Shown in pieces: positions 1 through 5,097 of a stretch of DNA of 5,343 nt. Below the pieces are notes generated by a model, which saw only the letters and a list, made by a program, of their open reading frames with translations, was not told the origin of the DNA and made no database searches. This stretch comes from Candidatus Aminicenantota bacterium. GTDB taxonomy: Bacteria > Acidobacteriota > Aminicenantia > Aminicenantales > Saccharicenantaceae. Position 1 is the first letter of the stretch. Every line of letters starts with the position of its first letter. The translations under genes were made by a program, and so were the position numbers. The stretch lies in the NCBI GenBank assembly GCA_011048485.1, contig DSDX01000284.1, positions 1 to 5,343 on the forward strand. The letters are read 5' to 3'.

Positions 1-613
1 CACGGTGGCCCGCCCCCCTGCCCGGCTCCCCGGGCCCGTCCGCCAAATCGGCCCGTCGGATCCCCCGCCGCCCGGCGGCCGCCTCGATGGCCAAGAGGCC
101 GGCCAGCCCCAGGCCGCCCAAGGCCAGAAAGGGCGAGCGCCATCCCCACCTGGCGATCAGGAAACCGGCCGCGGGGACGCCTAGGAGGAAGGCCAGGGAC
201 CAGCTCAGCTCGGTCAGGGCCAAGGCCCGCCCGCGCCGCTCATACGGGACGATATCGCTCAAGTGGGCCAGGATGGCCGGGTCGAGGACATACTTGCCGA
301 CGGTCATCAGGACCAGGGCGGCGGCGAAGACCGTGAATCCGGGCCCGACGGCGGCCAGAAAGGCCCCGGCCGCGAACAGCCCGAGCCCGAGGGACAGGCC
401 GAACCGGCGGCCGCGCCTGTCGGTCAAGGGGGCGAGAAGAGGGCCCAGGGCTCCGGACGCGGCCCGGGCCGAGAGGGCCAGGGACATCGTCGCCAGATCG
501 ACGCCCAGGGCCCGGCCCAGAACGGGCAGGAACGGATAGACCATCCGGTAGGCGGTGTTGGAGACGGTCCGGGCCCCGATGAAGACCGCGGTCCGGCCGC
601 GGAGCGGCTTCAC
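1..613 (-). CDS. MFS transporter, N-terminal half (runs off left edge)
   Basis: The minus strand stays open from a GTG at 613-611 to the left edge, giving 204 codons of a hydrophobic protein without a stop. The translation begins MKPLRGRTAVFIGARTVSN. It has about six membrane segments (roughly residues 8-30, 42-62, 72-90, 93-116, 130-153 and 158-177), then a basic, Gly-rich stretch that would be the central cytoplasmic loop. The sequence TDRRGRRFG at about 64-72, between segments 2 and 3, matches the MFS motif A pattern (D-R-x-G-R-R). The C-terminal six-helix half lies outside the window. The GTG start overlaps the permease TGA stop as GTGA, which supports this start and translational coupling. 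Only a loose purine-rich tract precedes it, with no strong Shine-Dalgarno sequence. The family moves small solutes or drugs by proton coupling. The substrate is unknown; efflux is suggested only by the ABC exporter next to it. Confidence 0.85.
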   Translation of the reverse strand, partial: MKPLRGRTAVFIGARTVSNTAYRMVYPFLPVLGRALGVDLATMSLALSARAASGALGPLLAPLTDRRGRRFGLSLGLGLFAAGAFLAAVGPGFTVFAAALVLMTVGKYVLDPAILAHLSDIVPYERRGRALALTELSWSLAFLLGVPAAGFLIARWGWRSPFLALGGLGLAGLLAIEAAAGRRGIRRADLADGPGEPGRGAGHR

Positions 614-1905
614 GCGGCGGCCGTCTTCTTCTTGCCGAAGCGCAGCTTCATCGTCAGGATCTTGTCCGTCGAAAAGATCCGGGCCGCGAAGATAACTAGG
701 GCGACGAACACGACCAGCATGTAGGCGAGCCCGGCCACGATCATGCCGTAGTTGCCGAGGTACAGGTTCTGCGAGACCAGGAACGGGTGGGTGAACGGGA
801 TGGCCAAGATGAAGATCTTGAGCGGGAGAGCGATCGTGTTCATGTCGGCGAAGAGCGAGATGAAATAGGGGATCATGACCATGAACATGAGCGGCATGAT
901 CATGGTCTGGGCGCTGCGGAAGTCCTCGGCCAGAACCCCGAGGATCATGGCCAAGGCCAGCGCGACGAGGATGGCCAGGAAGATGGACAGGCCGAGGATG
1001 GCGTAACCCGAAGCGCTGAAGGTCAACCCAAGCTTCTGCATGATGGCGGGCGCGCCGGCCTGGGCGCCGGCCTGGGCGGCCTCCTCGCCGATGCCCCCGA
1101 TGAAGCCCCGGAAGGCGAACATATAGACGCCGGCCGAGATGAGGCCCACGAGCCCGGCCGCGAGCATCTTGGCGGTGATGATGGAGGTCCGGCGGATCGG
1201 CACGGTCAGCAGAGTTTCCAGGGTCTTGTTCTGCTTCTCCATGGCCACGGCCGAGATGACCATCTGGGACGAGTAGATGACGATCATCATCAGGACAACG
1301 GGGATGAGCAGCGACTGCTGGGAGATCATCCCGGCGACCATGTTGGCCGAGCCCTCGGCCATCATGTCCTGGACGACGACGAAATCCTTGCTCTTGATCG
1401 GCCTCTTGAGGCTGGCCGGGTCATGCTCCGGCAGCTTTTCGCTCAAGAAGTTGTTGGACAGGGCTTCGTTGAGGGCGGAGATCACGCTCTGGACGACGAT
1501 CTGGCCGCGGGCCCCGATGAGAGAAAAGCTCCGCATGAAGGAATAGGTTTCGATCTCGCTGGGTTTGAGCTCGGTCAGCGATTCGCCGAAGCCCTCGGGG
1601 ATGACGAGCAGGAGCTTCGACTCCCCGGCCTTGGCCGTCTCGATGGCCTCGTCCTTCGTCTTGCCCGACTGGTCGAGGATCTTGAACCGTGCGGATTCGA
1701 GACCCTTGATCAGGGCCTGGGAGGCCGGGGAGCCGTCCTGGTCAAGGGCCGAGATCGTCTGGATGCCGGTTGCCTTCTGGACCTCCTTCTTGCTGACCTG
1801 GCCGATAAAGTTGAAGAGGATGACGGTGAACGCGAGCGAGATGACGAGTTGCTTGGTCACCAGCTCCTTGATCTCTTTCTTGAGCAGGTTGGTGAATCTT
1901 TTCAT
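610..1905 (-). CDS. ABC-2 type transporter permease, NatB-like
   Basis: The protein has 431 residues and the ABC-2 exporter layout. A short basic N-terminus (MKRFTNLLKKEIKELVTKQ) precedes a first membrane helix (about 20-37). A large soluble, probably extracytoplasmic domain follows (about 40-195), then a cluster of helices at about 198-221, 247-268, 300-326, 334-352, 357-376 and 386-410. The segment EKQNKTLETLLTVPIRRTS (223-241) matches the conserved cytoplasmic region of NatB/ABC-2 permeases that contacts the ATPase. The C-terminus is basic (KLRFGKKKTAAA). The ATG overlaps the ATPase stop as ATGA, and AGGAG lies 9 nt upstream inside the ATPase gene, which fixes the start. It is almost certainly the membrane partner of the ATPase at 1902-2624. 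The NatAB family includes Na+ extruders and many exporters of unknown substrate, so ion or drug efflux is not proven. An AQAGAQAG repeat lies in the loop at about 278-285. Confidence 0.9.
   Translation of the reverse strand: MKRFTNLLKKEIKELVTKQLVISLAFTVILFNFIGQVSKKEVQKATGIQTISALDQDGSPASQALIKGLESARFKILDQSGKTKDEAIETAKAGESKLLLVIPEGFGESLTELKPSEIETYSFMRSFSLIGARGQIVVQSVISALNEALSNNFLSEKLPEHDPASLKRPIKSKDFVVVQDMMAEGSANMVAGMISQQSLLIPVVLMMIVIYSSQMVISAVAMEKQNKTLETLLTVPIRRTSIITAKMLAAGLVGLISAGVYMFAFRGFIGGIGEEAAQAGAQAGAPAIMQKLGLTFSASGYAILGLSIFLAILVALALAMILGVLAEDFRSAQTMIMPLMFMVMIPYFISLFADMNTIALPLKIFILAIPFTHPFLVSQNLYLGNYGMIVAGLAYMLVVFVALVIFAARIFSTDKILTMKLRFGKKKTAAA
1054..1077. repeat. 12-bp tandem duplication inside the permease gene
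   Basis: The 12-mer gccggcctgggc occurs twice head to tail, at 1054-1065 and 1066-1077. Read on the minus strand it contributes the repeated AQAG-AQAG in a loop between membrane segments of the permease. The repeat keeps frame, so unit gain or loss by slippage would change loop length by four residues without disrupting the gene. Confidence 0.75.
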
Positions 1906-2624
1906 CGGAGGGAACTCCTGAAGACCTCTTCGAGGTTCGAAGCCTGGTGCTTGCCCTTGAGCTCCGAGGGCGTGCCCGCGTCGAGGATGAGGCCCTTGTT
2001 GATGAGGGCGACGCGGTCGGACAGGAACTCGATCTCGAGCATGTTGTGGGAGGAGAGGAGGACTGACGTTCCCTCCTTGACGTACCGGCGGACGATCTCT
2101 CGGACCTCCAGGGCGTTGAGGACGTCGAGGCCCGAGGTCGGCTCGTCGAGAATGGCCAGGACCGGCTTGGTCATCAGGGCCCGGGCCAAGAGGAGCTTGC
2201 GGGTCATGCCCTTGCTGTAGGTGCCGACCTTGGTCTTCAGCCTGTCGCCGAGCTCGGTGATGGCCACGGCCCGGTCGACGAAGTCTTTTTCTTCCTCCGG
2301 CGTCCGGGCGTAGAAGTTGGCCATGAACTCGAGGTAATCCAGGCCTTTCATATCCTTGTAGGCGCCGGCCTCCTCCGGGAGATAGCTGATCTTCTCCCGG
2401 ACGAAATCGGGCTCCTTGCGCAGGTCCCGGCCGAGAAAGGTGATATCCCCGCCGGACGAGGTGAGCAGGGTGGCGATGATCCGGAGGGTCGTCGTCTTGC
2501 CGGCCCCGTTCGGGCCGATCAGGGCGAAGACCTCCCCGGCCCGGACATCGAAGTCGATGCCGGCCAGGGCCATCTGGGTGCCGTAGGATTTCTTTAATCC
2601 CCGGACGGTCAAGACGTTTTCCAT
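1902..2624 (-). CDS. ABC transporter ATP-binding protein, NatA/DrrA-like
   Basis: This 240-residue protein is a complete single nucleotide-binding domain that would power the permease encoded just downstream. Walker A is GPNGAGKTT (37-45). The Q-loop region reads YLPEE (81-85), with Glu where many ABC proteins have Gln, as is common in NatA-like proteins. The signature motif is YSKGM (136-140) in place of LSGGQ. Walker B with the catalytic Glu is LAILDE (156-161), the D-loop is SGLD (164-167), and the switch His is H193 in SSHNM. All parts needed for ATP hydrolysis are present. GGGAG lies 6 nt before the ATG at 2624, which supports the start. The 3' end supplies the permease's ribosome-binding site, and the stop overlaps the permease start by 4 nt. 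It has its own promoter at 2664-2692. The transported substrate cannot be told from the sequence. Confidence 0.95.
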   Translation of the reverse strand: MENVLTVRGLKKSYGTQMALAGIDFDVRAGEVFALIGPNGAGKTTTLRIIATLLTSSGGDITFLGRDLRKEPDFVREKISYLPEEAGAYKDMKGLDYLEFMANFYARTPEEEKDFVDRAVAITELGDRLKTKVGTYSKGMTRKLLLARALMTKPVLAILDEPTSGLDVLNALEVREIVRRYVKEGTSVLLSSHNMLEIEFLSDRVALINKGLILDAGTPSELKGKHQASNLEEVFRSSLR

Positions 2625-2663
2625 GGGCGACTCCCTGTTGAACTTGGGACGGAATCGGGACTT

Positions 2664-2692
2664 ATTCTAGTGAATACGGCCGGGGATGTAAA
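2664..2692 (-). promoter_or_regulatory. Sigma70-like promoter for the ABC/MFS operon
   Basis: On the minus strand, TTTACA (2692-2687, 5 of 6 to TTGACA) and TAGAAT (2669-2664, 5 of 6 to TATAAT) are separated by exactly 17 bp. Transcription would start near 2657, giving a leader of about 32 nt before the ATPase ATG at 2624. The site lies in the 95-nt gap after the radical SAM stop, in less GC-rich DNA than the flanking genes. No terminator is visible between the two genes, so read-through from upstream may also supply this operon. Confidence 0.6.
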
Positions 2693-2719
2693 CCGTTCAG
2701 CCTCGAGGATCAACCCCCC

Positions 2720-4159
2720 TTATTCGAAGCTGACGTCCTCCCGGTAATCGACCGACACCCGCCCGCGCGATCCCGGCTTCGGCTTGAGCAGGGCCAGGGC
2801 CCTGAGGAAGGTCCGGTTGCGGCGTTTCCAGGTCCGGTCGAGCCGCCGGGCGTAATGGGCGATGGCCACGCCGATCCACTGCCCGGCCAGGATCTTTCGG
2901 GCCTCCTGGCGGAGCGAGTAGAATTTGCGGTGGGCGAAGCTCTGGGCCTTCTGGAGGTCCGGGAGGGACAACCGGGCCGGCTGGAAAACCGCGTGGTGGG
3001 CGTCGTAGAGGGCCCAGTCGTGGAAGCGGATGCGGTCCTCCGCGGCGACCCGGTCGTAGAAGGCCGAGCCCGGGAGGGGCGTCAGGATGAGGAACTGGGT
3101 CGAGGTCAAGCGGGCCCGCTTGGCCCAGCGCACCGTCTTGCGGACCGTCCGCCAATCGTCCTGATCGAAGCCGAGGACGAACATGCCGTGGATATGGATG
3201 CGATGGCGGCGGAAGACCTTGACGGCCCGGGCGATCTCCTCGACGGTCTGCTTTTTCTTCATGTCCGCGAGCGCGTCGGGGTTGGCCGATTCGAAGCCGA
3301 TATAGACGGTGTGGCAGCCGGCCTCTTTCATGAGGCCGACGAGCGAGGGATCGCGGGCGACATCGGCCCGGACCTGGGTCGTCCACTTGAGCCGGAGCTT
3401 CTCCCGGATCATGGCCTCGCACAGGTCGCGCGTCCGCTCCGGGTCCGCGGCGAAGTTGTCGTCGTAGAAGAAGATGAGGGTCTTCCGGCCGTCGTAGAGA
3501 CGGAGCTCCTCGATGATGTTCGCGGTCGAGCGGAAGCGGTATTTCCGGCCGAACATGCCGGTCACGGAACAGAACGAACAATCGAAAGGGCAGCCCCGCG
3601 AGGTCAGGACGGGGATGGACGACATGTGCTTCAGCCCTTTGGCGTCCGGGCGCAGGAGCGAGAAATCGGGGAAGGGGATGCGGTCGAGGTCGGAAACCCG
3701 CGGCGCCATGGGATTGTGGACGATCGCCCCGGATCCGTCCTTGAAAGAGAGGTTGGGGACGTCGGCGTAGCCGGCCCCGCTCTCCCGGGCGTCGATGAAG
3801 GCGGGGAGCGCCGCCTCTCCTTCGCCCCGGACGACGAAATCGGCGTGGTCCAGCGCCTCCTCGGTCAGGTAGGTCACATGAGGTCCGCCCATGAGGACCG
3901 TGATGCCCATGGCCCGGGCCTTGTCGGCGATGGCGTAGGCCCGCGGCGCGGTCGAGGTGATGGTCGAGATGCCGACGAGATCGGCCGCGGCGAGGGCGTC
4001 GAAGTCGATGGTGCGGAAATCCTCGACAAAGACATCGACCTCCCAGCCGCGCGCCTTCATCATCGTCCCCAGAATGAGGGTGCCCAGCCGCGGCAGGGGG
4101 AACTGGGAGAAGATGTGGAGGTTCGGGGCCTTCGGTTCGATCAGGACGATCTTAGGCAT
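2720..4159 (-). CDS. B12-binding-domain radical SAM protein (DUF4070-like C-terminus)
   Basis: The 479-residue protein has three parts. Residues 1-125 look like a Rossmann-type cobalamin-binding domain (MPKIVLIEPKAP start, LVGISTITST at 61-70, LMGGPHVTYLTEEAL at 89-103). The DxHxxG motif of base-off B12 enzymes is not visible, as in many members of this class. The radical SAM core starts near 183, with the 4Fe-4S cysteines C190, C194 and C197 in GCPFDCSFC. It continues with FYDDNF (231-236), GFESANP (288-294) and GMFVLGFDQD (325-334). The C-terminal part, from LTPLPGSAFYDR (359-370) through VFQPARLS, resembles the DUF4070 region of hopanoid-methylase-type proteins such as HpnP. Reactions in the family include methylation, cyclisation and rearrangement, and the substrate here is unknown. 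The start is set by AAGGAG 7 nt upstream, and it overlaps the regulator gene by 8 nt. The overlap implies co-transcription with the MerR-type regulator. Confidence 0.88.
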   Translation of the reverse strand: MPKIVLIEPKAPNLHIFSQFPLPRLGTLILGTMMKARGWEVDVFVEDFRTIDFDALAAADLVGISTITSTAPRAYAIADKARAMGITVLMGGPHVTYLTEEALDHADFVVRGEGEAALPAFIDARESGAGYADVPNLSFKDGSGAIVHNPMAPRVSDLDRIPFPDFSLLRPDAKGLKHMSSIPVLTSRGCPFDCSFCSVTGMFGRKYRFRSTANIIEELRLYDGRKTLIFFYDDNFAADPERTRDLCEAMIREKLRLKWTTQVRADVARDPSLVGLMKEAGCHTVYIGFESANPDALADMKKKQTVEEIARAVKVFRRHRIHIHGMFVLGFDQDDWRTVRKTVRWAKRARLTSTQFLILTPLPGSAFYDRVAAEDRIRFHDWALYDAHHAVFQPARLSLPDLQKAQSFAHRKFYSLRQEARKILAGQWIGVAIAHYARRLDRTWKRRNRTFLRALALLKPKPGSRGRVSVDYREDVSFE

Positions 4160-4874
4160 CGCCGGACTCCTTGGCCGCCTTGGCCCTTTTTCTGTTCTTG
4201 GCCCGGAGGGCCAGGATGTCCTTTCTTTTCTTCTTGAGCAGGTCCTGCCAGCGCTCGACGCCCTCCTCGTACAGCTTCATCTTGTCGAAAAGCGCTTGGA
4301 TGGCCTCGAGCATGGCGGCCAGCCGCTTCTCGACCTCGGCCTCGGAAAAAGCGTCGGGTTCGGCCTCGATGGCGACGAGCATCCGGACATCGTCGGAGAC
4401 GGCCTTGATCTCCTCGAGCGTGTAGCCGAAGAGCTGGAGGTCGCGGATGAGCTGGCAGAGGAAGACGAAGGACTCCGAGTAGAGCCGGAATCCGCCCTCC
4501 GTCCGCATGTCGGGCTCGATGATGCCCTTGTCCTCCCAGTGCTTGATCGTCCGCGGGCTGACGCCGGAGCGCTCGGCCAGGTTCCCGACGGTGAGAAAGC
4601 GGCCCTTGTCGGCGGCCTTCATCCCGTCGCGGCCGTCCTGGGGCAGGCCGACCTTCTTGACGATCTTGAGGATCTCGTCCGTGCCATAGCCGAGCTCGGC
4701 GAGGCGCCGGATGTGGGCGACACGTTCGAGGCTCGGGGCGGCGAAGAGAGGGGCCTTCGCGTCGGTGTACCCGTCGGGGCGGAGAAGCTTGGCCCTGGTC
4801 CATTCGGCCAGCCGCTCGGCGGGAAGATCGGTCCTGCGGGCCAGGTCCTGAAGGGACAGAATGTCGTTGCTCAT
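4152..4874 (-). CDS. MerR-family regulator with two tandem HTH domains
   Basis: This 240-residue protein carries two MerR-like DNA-binding modules. The second is canonical (about 93-161): LTVGNLAERSGVSPRTIKHWEDKGII, then a wing GGFRLYSE (127-134), then a helix pair ending FGYTLEEIKAV. The first (about 5-76) has the same order but is diverged: LSLQDLARRTDLPAERLAEWTRAKLL, a degenerate wing, then LERVAHIRRLAELGYGTDEILKIV. A linker of about 15 residues joins them. The remainder (about 175-240) is predicted to be helical and coiled-coil-like, with a very basic tail (KKKRK, KNRKRAKAAK) and no recognisable B12- or metal-binding effector domain or Cys metal site. The ATG at 4874 has only a weak AGG 6 nt upstream. 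It probably acts as a transcription factor at the repeat-rich AT island next to its start. The ligand is unknown. The gene overlaps the radical SAM gene by 8 nt. Confidence 0.88.
   Translation of the reverse strand: MSNDILSLQDLARRTDLPAERLAEWTRAKLLRPDGYTDAKAPLFAAPSLERVAHIRRLAELGYGTDEILKIVKKVGLPQDGRDGMKAADKGRFLTVGNLAERSGVSPRTIKHWEDKGIIEPDMRTEGGFRLYSESFVFLCQLIRDLQLFGYTLEEIKAVSDDVRMLVAIEAEPDAFSEAEVEKRLAAMLEAIQALFDKMKLYEEGVERWQDLLKKKRKDILALRAKNRKRAKAAKESGDA
4167..4172 (-). promoter_or_regulatory. Strong ribosome-binding site for the radical SAM gene
   Basis: AAGGAG on the minus strand lies 7 nt before the radical SAM ATG (4159-4157), inside the last codons of the MerR-type gene. It fixes the radical SAM start. 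It also shows that the downstream gene can recruit ribosomes itself, in contrast with the regulator, whose own site is weak. Confidence 0.8.
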
Positions 4875-4942
4875 AATAAACCTATACGTTCATTTAGTTA
4901 TAATATTTAGTCTAACATATACGCATAGGAATATATTATTAC
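4871..4942. promoter_or_regulatory. AT-rich, repeat-dense operator-like island
   Basis: Bases 4871-4940 hold only 15 G/C out of 70, in a window that is otherwise very GC-rich. Several repeats interlock here. CCTATACG (4881-4888) is inverted as CGCATAGG (4922-4929), with matching continuing imperfectly inward (about 11 of 15). TTATAATAT (4898-4906) is inverted as ATATTATTA (4933-4941), 8 of 9. ATTTAGT occurs twice (4892-4898 and 4905-4911) flanking a plus-strand TATAAT (4899-4904). The position just before the MerR-type start fits an autoregulatory binding region, possibly for a protein with two DNA-binding modules. Function is inferred from composition and symmetry only. Confidence 0.55.
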
Positions 4943-4956
4943 GGCCCCTCTGTCAA
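4928..4956 (-). promoter_or_regulatory. Candidate promoter of the MerR-type regulator
   Basis: A perfect minus-strand -35 hexamer TTGACA lies at 4956-4951. Two -10 candidates follow in the AT tract: TATATT (4935-4930) with a short 15-bp spacer, and TATTCC (4933-4928, poor match) with a 17-bp spacer. Neither is ideal. A non-optimal spacing would suit a promoter that a MerR-type protein must distort, although classical MerR promoters have long rather than short spacers. Transcription would start near 4923, so the inverted repeats at 4881-4929 would lie around or just after the start point. Confidence 0.4.
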
Positions 4957-4977
4957 GGCCCTTTTTCCATCGCGGAT

Positions 4978-5033
4978 GGGACCATGATCTGAGCGACGGG
5001 TCACCCCCCTTCCAGGGTCGGGTCATCGGTCCC
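4978..5033. repeat. Inverted repeat upstream of the oxidoreductase promoter
   Basis: GGGACCATGA (4978-4987) is mirrored by TCATCGGTCCC (5023-5033). Their outer six bases pair perfectly and the next four pair after a one-base bulge. About 35 bases separate the arms. The arms could be an operator pair, or a hairpin if the region is transcribed. No T-run follows on either strand, so it is not a typical intrinsic terminator. Confidence 0.4.
4997..5025. repeat. Direct repeat CGGGTCA spaced 22 bp
   Basis: CGGGTCA occurs at 4997-5003 and again at 5019-5025, in the wider forms GACGGGTCAC and GTCGGGTCAT. The 22-bp centre spacing is close to two helical turns, so a dimeric regulator could contact both copies from one face. 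The second copy ends about 25 bp upstream of the plus-strand -35 element, a place where activators often bind. GC-rich DNA yields such repeats by chance, so this is only a candidate site. Confidence 0.35.
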
Positions 5034-5050
5034 GGCCTCTTCGGCCTGTC

Positions 5051-5079
5051 TTGACCACGTCCGCTCTCTCTTGTAGAGT
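5051..5079 (+). promoter_or_regulatory. Sigma70-like promoter for the divergent oxidoreductase
   Basis: TTGACC (5051-5056, 5 of 6) and TAGAGT (5074-5079, 4 of 6) are separated by exactly 17 bp. Transcription would start near 5086, leaving a leader of only about 12 nt before the ATG at 5098. The leader has room for at most a weak Shine-Dalgarno-like AGAAG directly before the start codon. Confidence 0.55.
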
Positions 5080-5097
5080 GGTGCGGACCCGCAGAAG

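Noticed and set aside
87..724. Plus-strand frames of about 150 codons opposite the MFS gene
   Set aside because: They are Arg/Pro- and Gly/Glu-rich shadow translations. The minus strand reads as a clean MFS protein with motif A and correctly spaced membrane helices.
787..2220. Long plus-strand open frame (477 codons) opposite the permease and ATPase genes
   Set aside because: The translation is low-complexity and rich in D, E, G, R and H, with no domain. It mirrors the GC-biased codons of two clear ABC genes on the other strand.
2701..2708. Palindrome cctcgagg after the radical SAM stop as a terminator
   Set aside because: It is only an 8-bp self-complementary site with no loop and no T-run following on the minus strand.
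2697..3581. Second minus-strand frame (294 codons) inside the radical SAM gene
   Set aside because: It is a Pro/Arg/Gly-rich alternative frame of the same DNA, without a start signal or motif. The main frame is uninterrupted, so no frameshift needs explaining.
2855..4237. Long plus-strand open frame (460 codons) opposite the radical SAM gene
   Set aside because: The minus strand carries a full radical SAM protein with its Cys motif, while this frame gives an acidic, repetitive composition with no recognisable motif.
4141..4803. Second minus-strand frame (220 codons) within the MerR-type gene
   Set aside because: It is an Arg/Pro/Gly-rich shadow of the MerR frame, which has clear HTH motifs, a better start and the overlap with the next gene.
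4152..4874. CarH/LitR-type B12-dependent photoreceptor identity for the MerR-type protein
   Set aside because: The B12-type radical SAM neighbour made this tempting, but the C-terminus is a short basic coiled-coil-like region with no cobalamin-binding domain or DxHxxG-type motif.
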